Source: Paracidobacterium acidisoli
Lineage (GTDB): Bacteria; Acidobacteriota; Terriglobia; Terriglobales; Acidobacteriaceae
Length of the DNA stretch: 64,000 bases
Direction of reading: 5' to 3'
Assembly (NCBI RefSeq): GCF_003428625.2
Contig: NZ_QVQT02000001.1
Coordinates: 62,001 to 126,000, forward strand
This document shows positions 8,651 through 17,322 of the stretch, piece by piece. Position 1 is the stretch's first letter, and every line of letters begins with the position of its first letter. The translations under genes were made by a program, and so were the position numbers. The notes below the pieces were generated by a model, which saw nothing but the letters and a program-made list of their open reading frames with translations, was not told the origin of the DNA and did no database searches.

Positions 8651-9628
8651 ATGACCACGCGACGCAGTTTTCTTACGCAGACGGGCATGGCCGCCGCCGC
8701 GCTGCTTGCGGGCAATGCAGCATCGGCCTTCAGCCAGGCACAGCAGCCTCCTGCCGCTCCCGCGTCTGCGCCCGCGCAGCCGGACCCGGTGCAGACAATG
8801 CGGGCTGCGGCTGCAACGGAAACCGTTAAAACCACGAAGATCACAGATACGATTTCTCTGCTGCAGGGCGTGGGCGGCAATGTCGTTTGCCAGATTGGTC
8901 CGGATGGAAAGCTGGTGATCGATTCAGGGATTTCCACCGGGGCGCATCATCTGCTGGACGCGATCGGCCAGCTCGATCCGCACCCGATACGGCTGCTGAT
9001 CAATACGCACTGGCACTTCGACCACACCGACGGCAACGCCGTGCTGCACGATGCAGGCGCCTTCATCATTGCGCAGGAGAAGACGCGGGAGCGGCTTTCC
9101 ACGCCGCAGAAGGTTGAGATTCTGAATATGCAGATCTCCGCGGCGCCGAACAGCGCGCTGCCGCAGCAGACCTTCGCCGAGAGCGAGAAGCTCTATTACA
9201 ACAACGACGAGATCGATCTGAAGTACGCGCCGAATGCGCATACGGACTCCGACGCCTACATCTATTTCGTGAAGGCCAACGTGCTGCATACCGGCGATCT
9301 GTGGTTCAACGGAATGTATCCGCTCATTGACACCGGCACGGGAGGCACGATCAACGGAATGATCCGCGCGGTGGATGAATGCCTGGGACTGGCCGATGAC
9401 AGGACGAAGATCGTGCCCGGACATGGGCAGCCGGGCAACAAAACTGCGCTGCAGCAGTACCGCGACATGCTGGCGACCGTGGGCAACCGCGTGGAGAAGC
9501 TGAAGATCGCCGGAAATACGCTCGATCAGGTGCTGGCCGCTAAACCCACTTCAGACCTGGATGCGACGTGGAACAAAGGCATGATGAAGCCGGAGATGTT
9601 CGTGACGGTCGTCTACAACTCGCTTTAG
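8651..9628 (+). CDS. Tat-exported metallo-beta-lactamase-fold hydrolase
   Basis: The 325-residue protein carries a twin-arginine signal (TTRRSFLTQ, then a hydrophobic AAAALLAGNAASA), so it should be exported folded. After an Ala/Pro/Gln-rich linker (30-50) comes an MBL domain with the zinc motif H120-W-H-F-D124-H125 (NTHWHFDHTDG). Downstream are LHTGDLWFNG (third metal histidine and aspartate) and IVPGHGQPG (last histidine). Proteins like this are annotated as generic MBL hydrolases, and many hydrolyse unknown periplasmic substrates. Beta-lactamase activity cannot be inferred. An AGGGGAGCGAAAGACG ribosome site precedes the start. It is convergent with the multicopper oxidase (15-nt gap). Confidence 0.85.
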   Translation: MTTRRSFLTQTGMAAAALLAGNAASAFSQAQQPPAAPASAPAQPDPVQTMRAAAATETVKTTKITDTISLLQGVGGNVVCQIGPDGKLVIDSGISTGAHHLLDAIGQLDPHPIRLLINTHWHFDHTDGNAVLHDAGAFIIAQEKTRERLSTPQKVEILNMQISAAPNSALPQQTFAESEKLYYNNDEIDLKYAPNAHTDSDAYIYFVKANVLHTGDLWFNGMYPLIDTGTGGTINGMIRAVDECLGLADDRTKIVPGHGQPGNKTALQQYRDMLATVGNRVEKLKIAGNTLDQVLAAKPTSDLDATWNKGMMKPEMFVTVVYNSL

Positions 9629-9643
9629 ATCTCTGCGGCTCTT

Positions 9644-11140
9644 TCAGGCGTAGTCGAAGAGCGTCATAAAGCCGAAGTCCATGTGCAGCTGCTGATGACA
9701 GTGGAAGAGCGTCATGCCGGGATTGTCGGCCACGAAGTCGATCTCCGCCTCCTGATAGCCGCCCAGCATCACGACATCCTTCATCAGTCCTGACATGGAT
9801 TGTCCGCCATAGCGGGTCAGCTCGAAGCTGTGCCGATGCAGATGGACAGGGTGAATGTCATCGCTCTGGTTGTGCATGCGGATGCGGTAACGGCTTCCCT
9901 GCTTCAGGCGATGCGAGGGCGCGGCCATCATCTGCGCATCGGGATAAGCGACGCCATTGATGGTCCAGCGATTGAAGCCGGCATCGGCGGCGTTCTCTTT
10001 GACGAAGGTCATCTCGATGGTTTCGTCAGGAGCGGCGGCGGCAGCTTCCGGATTCGCGAAGCGTGCGTAGCTCCAGCGCGCTTTGGGCGGTGCGATCCAC
10101 TGCGGTCTTCCGGATTGCCCGGCGTATTCGACCACGATCCCCATACCGTGATGGCGGTCATCATCGGCAAGATCGCCCATGATCCAGACGCCGGGATGAT
10201 TCATCTCGACGATGGCGGAGATGCGCTCGGCGGTGCCCAGCCAGAGCACGGGAACGGATGCGGGCACAGGCACCGGATTGCCGTCGAGAGCGACGACGCG
10301 GAAGAGATGGCCGGGCAGAGCGAGGCTGCGAATCTCGGTGGCGCTGCCGTTGAGGATGTGGAAGAGCACGCGCTCGCCGCGCTTCACGCGCACCGGCTCA
10401 CCATGGCCGAGCATGCGTCCATTGATGGTGAAGGAGGCGTAGCCCACCTCGAAGCCGTGCGGCATACCCTTTGCGAGCGAGGCGTTCATGGCCGCTTCGC
10501 CGCGCTGCTTCAGCTCCGGCACGACGGTAGCGGGAGAGAGAAAGTCCATATCCATATCGCCGCCGCGGCTGAAGGAGGGCTCGAACTCCTTGAGCGTGAG
10601 AAAGACCTCGCGGTCGTAGCTGCCCTGATCGTGCGCGGGCTCGATATACACCGGCCCGACCAGCCCGCTGTATTGCCCGGCGCTGAGGTCTGCTCCGGCG
10701 CGAACATGTGTGTGATAAAAGCGGAAGCCTGCCGGACGCGGCGTAAACACGATGCGGCGCGAGCTGTGCGGAGCGATGAAGGGCGAGCCTTCTTCGGCGG
10801 CTCCATCCACTTCGACCGGAACGGCCTGGCCGTGCCAGTGGAGCAGCTCAGGCGCTTCGGTGTCGTTCACAACATCGACGGTCACAGGCCGGCCTTCTTT
10901 GAAGCGCAGCAGCGGGCCGGGAAAGCCGCCGTTGTACGTCGCCACGGAGACGATGCGGTTCGGAGCGATTTCAAGAGGAGTAACGGCGATCCGGAGCGAC
11001 TCGTGCTGCCCGGTGGTGACGGGGCCGGAGAGATTTTCCTGAAGAAGCAGAGAGCGCGCGGAGGATGGAAGAAGTCCTGCGGCGCCGGTCATTGCGAGAG
11101 ATTTGAGAAAACTGCGCCGGGATGCCGGTAAGAGCTGCAT
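9644..11140 (-). CDS. Tat-exported multicopper oxidase (laccase-like, three-domain)
   Basis: The ATG at 11140 gives 498 residues and begins with a Tat signal (SRRSFLKSLAMTGAAGLLPSSA); the frame extends 19 codons further without better support. All four copper-ligand blocks are present: HWHGQAVPVE, YHTHVRAGADLSAG, HPVHLHRHSFEL and LFHCHQQLHMDFGF. The last contains the H-C-H-x3-H type 1 site, with phenylalanine at the axial position as in some high-potential laccases. These enzymes couple one-electron oxidation of phenols or metals to reduction of O2. No methionine-rich CueO-type insert is obvious. The periplasmic substrate is unknown. Confidence 0.92.
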   Translation of the reverse strand: MQLLPASRRSFLKSLAMTGAAGLLPSSARSLLLQENLSGPVTTGQHESLRIAVTPLEIAPNRIVSVATYNGGFPGPLLRFKEGRPVTVDVVNDTEAPELLHWHGQAVPVEVDGAAEEGSPFIAPHSSRRIVFTPRPAGFRFYHTHVRAGADLSAGQYSGLVGPVYIEPAHDQGSYDREVFLTLKEFEPSFSRGGDMDMDFLSPATVVPELKQRGEAAMNASLAKGMPHGFEVGYASFTINGRMLGHGEPVRVKRGERVLFHILNGSATEIRSLALPGHLFRVVALDGNPVPVPASVPVLWLGTAERISAIVEMNHPGVWIMGDLADDDRHHGMGIVVEYAGQSGRPQWIAPPKARWSYARFANPEAAAAAPDETIEMTFVKENAADAGFNRWTINGVAYPDAQMMAAPSHRLKQGSRYRIRMHNQSDDIHPVHLHRHSFELTRYGGQSMSGLMKDVVMLGGYQEAEIDFVADNPGMTLFHCHQQLHMDFGFMTLFDYA

Positions 11141-11325
11141 GAGGATCGCCTGCCCTGCTCGACCGGTTGTAGCACAGATCCATGACAGCGCCGTCATGTG
11201 GAGACAGAGAGCGGCAGCGGGCTCCGGAATAATGCGAAGTGTTTTTGCTTACCGGCGGGCAGACTGCGCTCCCGCCGGAAGATCGATTCCCGGCGGAAGG
11301 AAAGATTCAGCAAAAAAGGACTGGG
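11141..11325. other. Gap with GC-rich inverted repeats between multicopper oxidase and receiver genes
   Basis: No gene is seen. CCGGCGGG (11252-11259) pairs with CCCGCCGG (11271-11278), and a third copy of CGGCGG at about 11291-11296 could pair with the latter instead. Neither is followed by a T-run. It may be a 3' structure of the receiver mRNA. Confidence 0.3.
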
Positions 11326-11697
11326 CTAACTGCGAAGACGGGCGAGAAGATCCTGAGGATGCACAGGCTTGGCGAGAATCTCGAATTCATGCCCCTGAAC
11401 GCGGGCCCGGTCGAGCAGGTCGGCGGTAGCGGCCTGTCCGGAAAAGAGGAGAATCTTGCATGCGGGCACGAGCGTGCGAATCTTGATGGCCGCATCGATA
11501 CCATTCAGATCCGTCATGATGACGTCGCTGATCAGCATGTCCGGCTGCAGCGTTTTCGCGGTTTCAACGGCTTTTTCACCGCTGTACACAGCGGTGGCTT
11601 CAAATCCACTTTGATTCAGAATAATCGCCAGGGTATCCGCGATCACGCGTTCATCGTCGGCCACCAGAACCTTCGGCTTGACCTGAGTATCGGACAT
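11326..11697 (-). CDS. Single-domain response regulator (receiver only)
   Basis: The ATG at 11697, with AAGGAAAA upstream, gives 123 residues. It is a lone CheY-like receiver: acidic pair D14-D15 (VADDER), phosphoacceptor D58 (LISDVIM), a serine in LLFSGQA and the conserved lysine in LAKPVHP. There is no output domain and no kinase gene nearby. It would relay phosphate or bind a partner, for example in a phosphorelay or to steer another regulator. It is upstream of and co-oriented with the multicopper oxidase, but the 185-nt gap with GC-rich hairpins argues against simple co-transcription. Confidence 0.9.
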   Translation of the reverse strand: MSDTQVKPKVLVADDERVIADTLAIILNQSGFEATAVYSGEKAVETAKTLQPDMLISDVIMTDLNGIDAAIKIRTLVPACKILLFSGQAATADLLDRARVQGHEFEILAKPVHPQDLLARLRS

Positions 11698-11952
11698 TCG
11701 TTTTCCTTGCTGTAAAGCAGAATACCCCACCGTCAGTCGCAGACTGCTCCCGACTATGGAGCATGTGGAGAGGTTTACAACGGATTGATCAATATGATGA
11801 TACGCTTTCGATCGAAGGATGCTTCATCCTTCTCTTAAACTTCCGGCTTAAACTACATGTAATCTGTAAACCCGGCCATGTGCCAAAAGGTTCCGCGGGG
11901 ACCGGCAGGAAAAATCTGCGCCGGACTCAAATTCTGATCTTTATGGACTGTT
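11698..11952. promoter_or_regulatory. Leader of the ABC importer operon with hairpin and direct repeat
   Basis: No gene is visible in this 255-nt divergent gap. A perfect hairpin GAAGGATG-CTT-CATCCTTC is at 11814-11832. Directly after it CTTAAACT is repeated exactly at 11834-11841 and 11847-11854, a 13-bp period. These are candidate regulatory sites for the importer. Confidence 0.4.
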
Positions 11953-13296
11953 ATGACCGAACCGATTATCCGCGCACAGCAGGTGGAGAAGTTCTACGCT
12001 CAACCCAGCGAGAACCGTATCCAGGTGATCGCGCCGACCAGCCTGGAGATCTTCCCCGGCGAGATCGTTGCACTGCTCGGGCCCTCCGGTTCGGGGAAAT
12101 CGACGCTGCTGCGCATGCTCGCGGGGCTCTCGAAGCCCTCGGCGGGAGAGGTGCTGTGGCACGGCAAGCCGGTCTCGGCCTCGCAGATTAATGTCTCGAT
12201 CGTCTTTCAGAGCTTTGCTCTCTTTCCCTGGCTGACGGTACTGGAAAATGTGGAGGCGCCGCTGAAGGCACGCGGCATCGCGTCCACCACAAGACACAAG
12301 AGCAGTCTGAAGATTCTGGACACGGTCGGTCTCGACGGTTTCGCATCGGCCTATCCGAAGGAGCTCTCCGGCGGCATGCGGCAGCGCGTGGGCTTCGCGC
12401 GCGCCCTGGTCGTGGAGCCGGAAGTGCTGTTCATGGACGAGCCGTTTTCCGCGCTCGACGTGCTGACCGCCGAGAACCTGCGCAGCGAGCTGCTCGAGCT
12501 GTGGCAAAAGAAGACGATCCCCACGCAGGCCATCTTCCTCGTCACGCACAATATCGAAGAGGCCGTTCTGCTGGCCGACCGCATCATCGTGCTGGGCCGC
12601 AATCCCGGCCATGTGCGCACCGACTTTAAAGTGAACCTGCAGCATCCGCGCGACCGCAAGAGCGCTCCGTTTACTGCGCTGGTCGATTACATCTACAAAG
12701 TGCTGACCCGGCCCGATGTGGCTCCGGCAGAGATGCCGGTGATCGAGGGCGGACGGCGCGTGCGCGACCAGCGGCAGATGCATTACGAGATGCTGCCCCA
12801 CGCGCGGCCCGGCGGCATCGCCGGTCTGCTGGAGCTGATCATCGACCTGAACGGCCGCACGGATATCTACCGGCTGGCCGATGAGCTGGCCTTCGAGATC
12901 GACGACCTGCTGCCTATCGTGGATGCCGCGCAGCTGCTCAGCTTTCTGCGCGTCGAAGAAGGCGATGTGGCGATTACTCCGGAAGGACGAGAGTATGCCG
13001 AATCGGAGATTCTGCGGCAAAAGGAGCTCTTCCGCAAGGCGGCGCTGGACCACGTGCTGCTGCTGCGACAGATCACGCGCGCGCTGAATAACAAGACGGA
13101 CCATACCGTGCCGGAAGACTTCTTCCTCGACATGCTCGACGAGCAGTTCAGCGAAGAAGAGACACAGCGCCAGCTCGACACGGCTATCAACTGGGGCCGT
13201 TATGCGGAGCTGTTCGACTTCGACGCCTCGCGCCGCAGGTTTGTGCTGCCCGAAACCGAAGAGTCTATGGCTGCCGCCGGAGAAACGGAAGAATGA
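11953..13296 (+). CDS. ABC transporter ATP-binding protein, NitT/TauT type, with C-terminal AAA-associated domain
   Basis: The 447-residue protein has an ATPase domain like SsuB/TauB/NrtD: Walker A GPSGSGKS at 43-50, Q-loop VFQSFALFPW near 85, signature LSGGMRQR at 138-145 and Walker B LFMDEP at 159-164. Residues about 285-435 form a second domain (HARPGGIAGLLELI, RTDIYRLADELAFEIDDLLP, later EEETQRQLDTAINWGRYAELF) of the AAA-associated type seen in a subset of these importers. Its role may be winged-helix-like sensing or regulation. The stop overlaps the permease start by 4 nt (ATGA). The start lacks a clear ribosome site and is preceded by a 255-nt leader. Confidence 0.9.
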   Translation: MTEPIIRAQQVEKFYAQPSENRIQVIAPTSLEIFPGEIVALLGPSGSGKSTLLRMLAGLSKPSAGEVLWHGKPVSASQINVSIVFQSFALFPWLTVLENVEAPLKARGIASTTRHKSSLKILDTVGLDGFASAYPKELSGGMRQRVGFARALVVEPEVLFMDEPFSALDVLTAENLRSELLELWQKKTIPTQAIFLVTHNIEEAVLLADRIIVLGRNPGHVRTDFKVNLQHPRDRKSAPFTALVDYIYKVLTRPDVAPAEMPVIEGGRRVRDQRQMHYEMLPHARPGGIAGLLELIIDLNGRTDIYRLADELAFEIDDLLPIVDAAQLLSFLRVEEGDVAITPEGREYAESEILRQKELFRKAALDHVLLLRQITRALNNKTDHTVPEDFFLDMLDEQFSEEETQRQLDTAINWGRYAELFDFDASRRRFVLPETEESMAAAGETEE

Positions 13297-15038
13297 AGAC
13301 GCGCCATACGCTCTCGCGCGAGCTGGTTCTGGAGCGCACCTGGCCGTTCTTCATCGATCTGGGCGTAGCCGCCGCGCTGCTGGCCGGCTTCTATGCCGTT
13401 CTGTGGGTGGCGAAGTTCTGGTTCAGCACGGCGATTCCCGAGGTCGAGATCTACCGCTCGCCTTCGCACCTGCCGCTCTATGCGTTCTATTCACTGATAC
13501 GTATTTTCGTCGCGTACGCGCTCAGCCTGCTCTTTGCGGTGGGCTATGGCTATGTTGCGGCGTACAACAAGCGGTTTGAAACGCTGATGATCGCCACACT
13601 GGACATTCTGCAGTCGATTCCGGTGCTGAGCTTTCTTCCCGGCGTGATGCTGGCGATGATGTCGCTCTTCCCCTCGCGGCAGCTCGGCATCGAGTTCGGC
13701 GCGATCCTGCTGATCTTCACCGGCGAAGTATGGAACATGGCCTTCAGCTTCTATACCTCGCTCAAGAGCATTCCCCGCGAGCTGCAGGAGGCCTGCACCA
13801 TCAACCGTTTTTCCGCATGGCAGCGGCTCTTTCAGCTGGAGCTGCCCTTTGCCGCCATCGGCCTCATCTGGAACTCGATGGTTTCGGTGGCGAACGGCTG
13901 GTTCTTTCTCATGATCTGCGAGATGTTCCCCGTCGGCAGCAGGAACTTCCGCCTGCCGGGACTGGGATCGTATCTGCAGACGGCCGCTTCGCACGGCGAC
14001 ACGCAGGCCATGGTCTACGGCATCATAACCATGATCCTGATTATCGTGCTGACCGATCAGCTGCTGTGGCGGCCGCTGATTGCGTGGTCCGACAAATTCA
14101 AGTTCGAGAACGTCGAGAGCTCGAATCGCATCACCTCGCCGATCCTGTACGCGCTGCGCAACTCGAATGTGCTCGGCATCATCAATCGCCATACCTTCCG
14201 GCCGGCCGCGGAGCGCCTTTATGCGCAGCTCGCGGAGCGCCGCGAACGCAATCTGGCGCGCGCCGCAAAGCACAGCAGACCGCAGCGTACCCAGGGAATC
14301 ATATTTTTCATGGTGATGGGGTTTGTCCTTATCGCCATCTGTATTGCGGCGTTCCATGCCGTCATGCTGCTGCACGATGTTCACGTGAGCGGCCTGATCC
14401 TGCTGCTGAAGGGCGCGGCGGCGACCTTTCTGCGGGTGAACGCTTCCCTGCTGATTGCCGCGCTGTGGACGATTCCGGTAGGCGTCGCGATCGGCTCACA
14501 TCCAAAGCTCGCGAATATAGCTCAGCCGCTGGCACAAATTACCGCGTCCTTTCCGGCGACGGCGCTGTTTCCTCTTCTTCTGCTGGCGCTGCTTCACGCC
14601 GGGCTGGGTCTCGGCATCGGCTCGCTTGCGCTGATGCTGCTGGCGGCGCAGTGGTACATCCTGTTCAACGTGATCGCCGGAGCGATGGCCATCCCATCGG
14701 ATCTGATGGAAGTCTCGACGCTCTTTCACTTCTCCGGTGTGCAGCGCTGGACGACGGTGATTCTCCCCGGCATCTTTCCCTTTCTGATCACCGGCCTGGT
14801 AACGGCCTCCGGCGGCGCATGGAATGCCTCGATTGTGGCCGAGTACTTCAAGCTGCAGGACAGAACGCTGCAGACGGTCGGGCTCGGCGCGCAGATCAGC
14901 GCGGCCAGCGATCAGGGCAATTATCCGCTGCTGCTGCTGGCCACCATCATCATGGCGCTCATGGTGGTTACCATCAACCGGCTGGTATGGCGGCCGCTTT
15001 ATAAGCTCGCGGAGACGCGTTACCGGCTGGATGGATGA
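13293..15038 (+). CDS. ABC transporter permease with two binding-protein-dependent transport domains
   Basis: The 581-residue membrane protein contains two MetI-like halves in one chain. The first half has an EAA-like loop QEACTINRFSAWQRLFQLEL near residue 165. The second, after a long linker (about 285-345), has MEVSTLFHFSGVQRWTTV near 470. About twelve transmembrane segments are visible. It would form the full channel for the adjacent ATPase, so the importer needs only two genes. The substrate class (nitrate, sulfonate, bicarbonate or similar oxyanions for this family) cannot be told, because no substrate-binding protein is encoded alongside. Confidence 0.9.
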   Translation: MKTRHTLSRELVLERTWPFFIDLGVAAALLAGFYAVLWVAKFWFSTAIPEVEIYRSPSHLPLYAFYSLIRIFVAYALSLLFAVGYGYVAAYNKRFETLMIATLDILQSIPVLSFLPGVMLAMMSLFPSRQLGIEFGAILLIFTGEVWNMAFSFYTSLKSIPRELQEACTINRFSAWQRLFQLELPFAAIGLIWNSMVSVANGWFFLMICEMFPVGSRNFRLPGLGSYLQTAASHGDTQAMVYGIITMILIIVLTDQLLWRPLIAWSDKFKFENVESSNRITSPILYALRNSNVLGIINRHTFRPAAERLYAQLAERRERNLARAAKHSRPQRTQGIIFFMVMGFVLIAICIAAFHAVMLLHDVHVSGLILLLKGAAATFLRVNASLLIAALWTIPVGVAIGSHPKLANIAQPLAQITASFPATALFPLLLLALLHAGLGLGIGSLALMLLAAQWYILFNVIAGAMAIPSDLMEVSTLFHFSGVQRWTTVILPGIFPFLITGLVTASGGAWNASIVAEYFKLQDRTLQTVGLGAQISAASDQGNYPLLLLATIIMALMVVTINRLVWRPLYKLAETRYRLDG

Positions 15039-15123
15039 ACGACCGCCTATGCCAGGCAACGTTTCGTCCGCTCCTGGCCTCTGATCAGTGAATCTCTGAT
15101 ACTTCAGACCTGAGAGTGGACGA

Positions 15124-17265
15124 ATGGCCAGCGCGCTTCTTCCCGGGAAACCTACGCCTTTGGGCGCCAAATGGGATGGCACCGGCGTCAACTTTGCCAT
15201 TTATTCCGAATACGCCACGGCAGTGGAGCTGTGCCTGTTCGACGAGTCGGGCGCGGAGGCGGAAAAATATCGTCTGGAAGAGCGGACGGCGTTTGTGTGG
15301 CACGGCTATCTGCCGGGCATTCAACCGGGCCGCCGCTATGGCTATCGCGTCTATGGTCCGTGGGAGCCGGAAAAGGGCCTGCGCTTCAATCCCGCGAAGC
15401 TGCTCGTCGATCCCTACGCTCAGGCCATCTGCGACAAGGTCGACTGGCAGCAGTCGATCTTTCCCTACCGGTTCGGTGGTGAAGACGCCGACCTGCAGAA
15501 GGATGATGGCGACAGTGCTCCGGGAGCGCCGAAGAGCGTGGTCGTCAATCCATACTTCGACTGGGACCAGGACCGCCCGCTGCGCACCCCTCTGGTCGAC
15601 TCCATAATCTATGAGACGCATGTGCGCGGCTTCAGCATTGCGAATCCGGAGATTCCGGAGGCGCTTCGCGGCACCTATGCCGCAATCGCTTCGCCGGCCA
15701 GCATTCGCCACTTCAAGCGGCTCGGGATTACCGCGGTCGAGCTGATGCCGGTTCACCAGTACATCCAGGACTCGCACCTGGTCGAAAAGGGGCTGAGCAA
15801 CTACTGGGGCTATAACACGCTCGGCTATTTCGCGCCGGAGGGCCGCTATTGCTCTTCCGGCGACGGCGGGCACCAGGTCTCCGAGTTCAAGGCGATGGTG
15901 AAGACGCTGCACCGTGAAGGGATCGAAGTGATTCTGGACGTGGTGTACAACCATACCGCCGAAGGCAATCATCTCGGCCCGATGCTCTCCTTCAAGGGCA
16001 TCGACAACCTCACCTACTACCGGACGCTGCCGGACAATCCCCGCTATTACATGGATTACACCGGCACCGGCAACAGCCTGAACGTTCGGCATCCGCAGGT
16101 GCTGAAGCTGATCATGGACAGCCTGCGCTACTGGGTACTCGAGATGCACGTCGACGGCTTCCGCTTCGATCTGGCGGCGACGCTGGCGCGCGAGCTGCAC
16201 GACGTGGACCGGCTGAGCGGCTTCTTCGACATCATTCACCAGGACCCGACGCTGGCCGATGTAAAGCTCATCGCCGAGCCGTGGGATGTGGGAGAGGGCG
16301 GCTACCAGGTCGGCAACTTTCCTATCCTGTGGGCGGAATGGAACGGCAAGTACCGCGATACGGTGCGCCGCTACTGGAAGGGCGACGATGGACAGCTCTC
16401 CGACCTCGGCTATCGCCTGACCGGATCGAGCGACCTCTACCAGCACGACGGCAGGCGGCCGTATGCCAGCATCAATTTCGTCACGGCGCATGACGGCTTT
16501 ACGCTGCGCGACCTGGTCAGCTACGACAACAAGCACAACGAAGCCAACGGCGAAGACAATCAGGACGGCACGAACGATAACTACTCCTGGAACATGGGCG
16601 CCGAAGGTCCGACCGACAACTCGGACATTCTTCACGCGCGCGAGCGGCAGATCCGCAATTTTCTGGCGACGCTGCTGCTCTCCCAGGGCGTACCCATGAT
16701 CTCCGGCGGCGACGAGATGGGCCGCACGCAGAACGGCAACAACAACGCTTACAGCCAGGACAATGAAACAAGCTGGTACGACTGGACGCGGACGGACGAA
16801 AAAGAGGCGCTGATCGACTTCACGGCGGAGCTGATCCGTCTGCGGCGCGACCACCCCAACCTGCGCCGCCGAAAATTCTTTCAGGACCGCGGCATTCACA
16901 ACGTCGAAGGCTCGGATATCGCGTGGTACAGCACCAGCGGCAAAGAGCTGGGCGCAGACGCCTGGAATGCGGGATGGATGCGCAGCGTCGGCATGATGCT
17001 GAACGGCAAAACGCTGAATATCTGTGACGATCAGGGCAATCCGGTTGCAGATAACTCATTTCTGCTGCTGCTCAATGCTCACTATGAGCCGGTCGACTTC
17101 CATCTGCCGTCCGCTCCCGGCGGCGGAGCGTGGGTCGTCACGCTGAATACCGATCACATCGACACACCGTTCAAATCCGGTCCGACGCGTAAAAAGCTGC
17201 GCCTCGAGGGACGCTCCCTGATGCTGCTGTGCGAACACGAGGCGCAGAAGGCCGCGGCGCTCTGA
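15124..17265 (+). CDS. glgX: Glycogen debranching enzyme GlgX (isoamylase-type, GH13)
   Basis: The 713-residue protein has the GlgX order: an N-terminal CBM48-type domain (about 10-110), the GH13 barrel and a C-terminal beta domain. Catalytic signatures are [10 protein letters not shown] near 272, nucleophile D349 in VDGFRFDLA, acid/base E385 in LIAEPWD, and [10 protein letters not shown] with the following [12 protein letters not shown]-like stretch. It hydrolyses alpha-1,6 branches of glycogen or limit dextrins, releasing maltooligosaccharides. It stands about 26 kb from the glgE/treS operon in this window. A downstream oxidoreductase is co-oriented (57-nt gap) but unrelated in function. 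Confidence 0.95.
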   Translation: MASALLPGKPTPLGAKWDGTGVNFAIYSEYATAVELCLFDESGAEAEKYRLEERTAFVWHGYLPGIQPGRRYGYRVYGPWEPEKGLRFNPAKLLVDPYAQAICDKVDWQQSIFPYRFGGEDADLQKDDGDSAPGAPKSVVVNPYFDWDQDRPLRTPLVDSIIYETHVRGFSIANPEIPEALRGTYAAIASPASIRHFKRLGITAVELMPVHQYIQDSHLVEKGLSNYWGYNTLGYFAPEGRYCSSGDGGHQVSEFKAMVKTLHREGIEVILDVVYNHTAEGNHLGPMLSFKGIDNLTYYRTLPDNPRYYMDYTGTGNSLNVRHPQVLKLIMDSLRYWVLEMHVDGFRFDLAATLARELHDVDRLSGFFDIIHQDPTLADVKLIAEPWDVGEGGYQVGNFPILWAEWNGKYRDTVRRYWKGDDGQLSDLGYRLTGSSDLYQHDGRRPYASINFVTAHDGFTLRDLVSYDNKHNEANGEDNQDGTNDNYSWNMGAEGPTDNSDILHARERQIRNFLATLLLSQGVPMISGGDEMGRTQNGNNNAYSQDNETSWYDWTRTDEKEALIDFTAELIRLRRDHPNLRRRKFFQDRGIHNVEGSDIAWYSTSGKELGADAWNAGWMRSVGMMLNGKTLNICDDQGNPVADNSFLLLLNAHYEPVDFHLPSAPGGGAWVVTLNTDHIDTPFKSGPTRKKLRLEGRSLMLLCEHEAQKAAAL

Positions 17266-17322
17266 GCGATGCGCGGGCACGCGCAAAGGAATGCGCATGC
17301 CTTTGCCGTATGATGGCAACGT

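Noticed and set aside
9800-11131. 443-codon plus-strand open frame opposite the multicopper oxidase
   Set aside because: It is antisense to a gene with complete copper-site motifs, has no recognisable domain and biased His/Asp/Gly composition; a high-GC shadow frame.
11252-11278. CCGGCGGG/CCCGCCGG hairpin as an intrinsic terminator
   Set aside because: No T-run follows on either strand, so it was listed only as a structured gap.
15085-16899. 604-codon minus-strand open frame opposite glgX
   Set aside because: Antisense shadow of a GH13 enzyme with intact active site; Val/Arg/Gln-rich translation without motifs.
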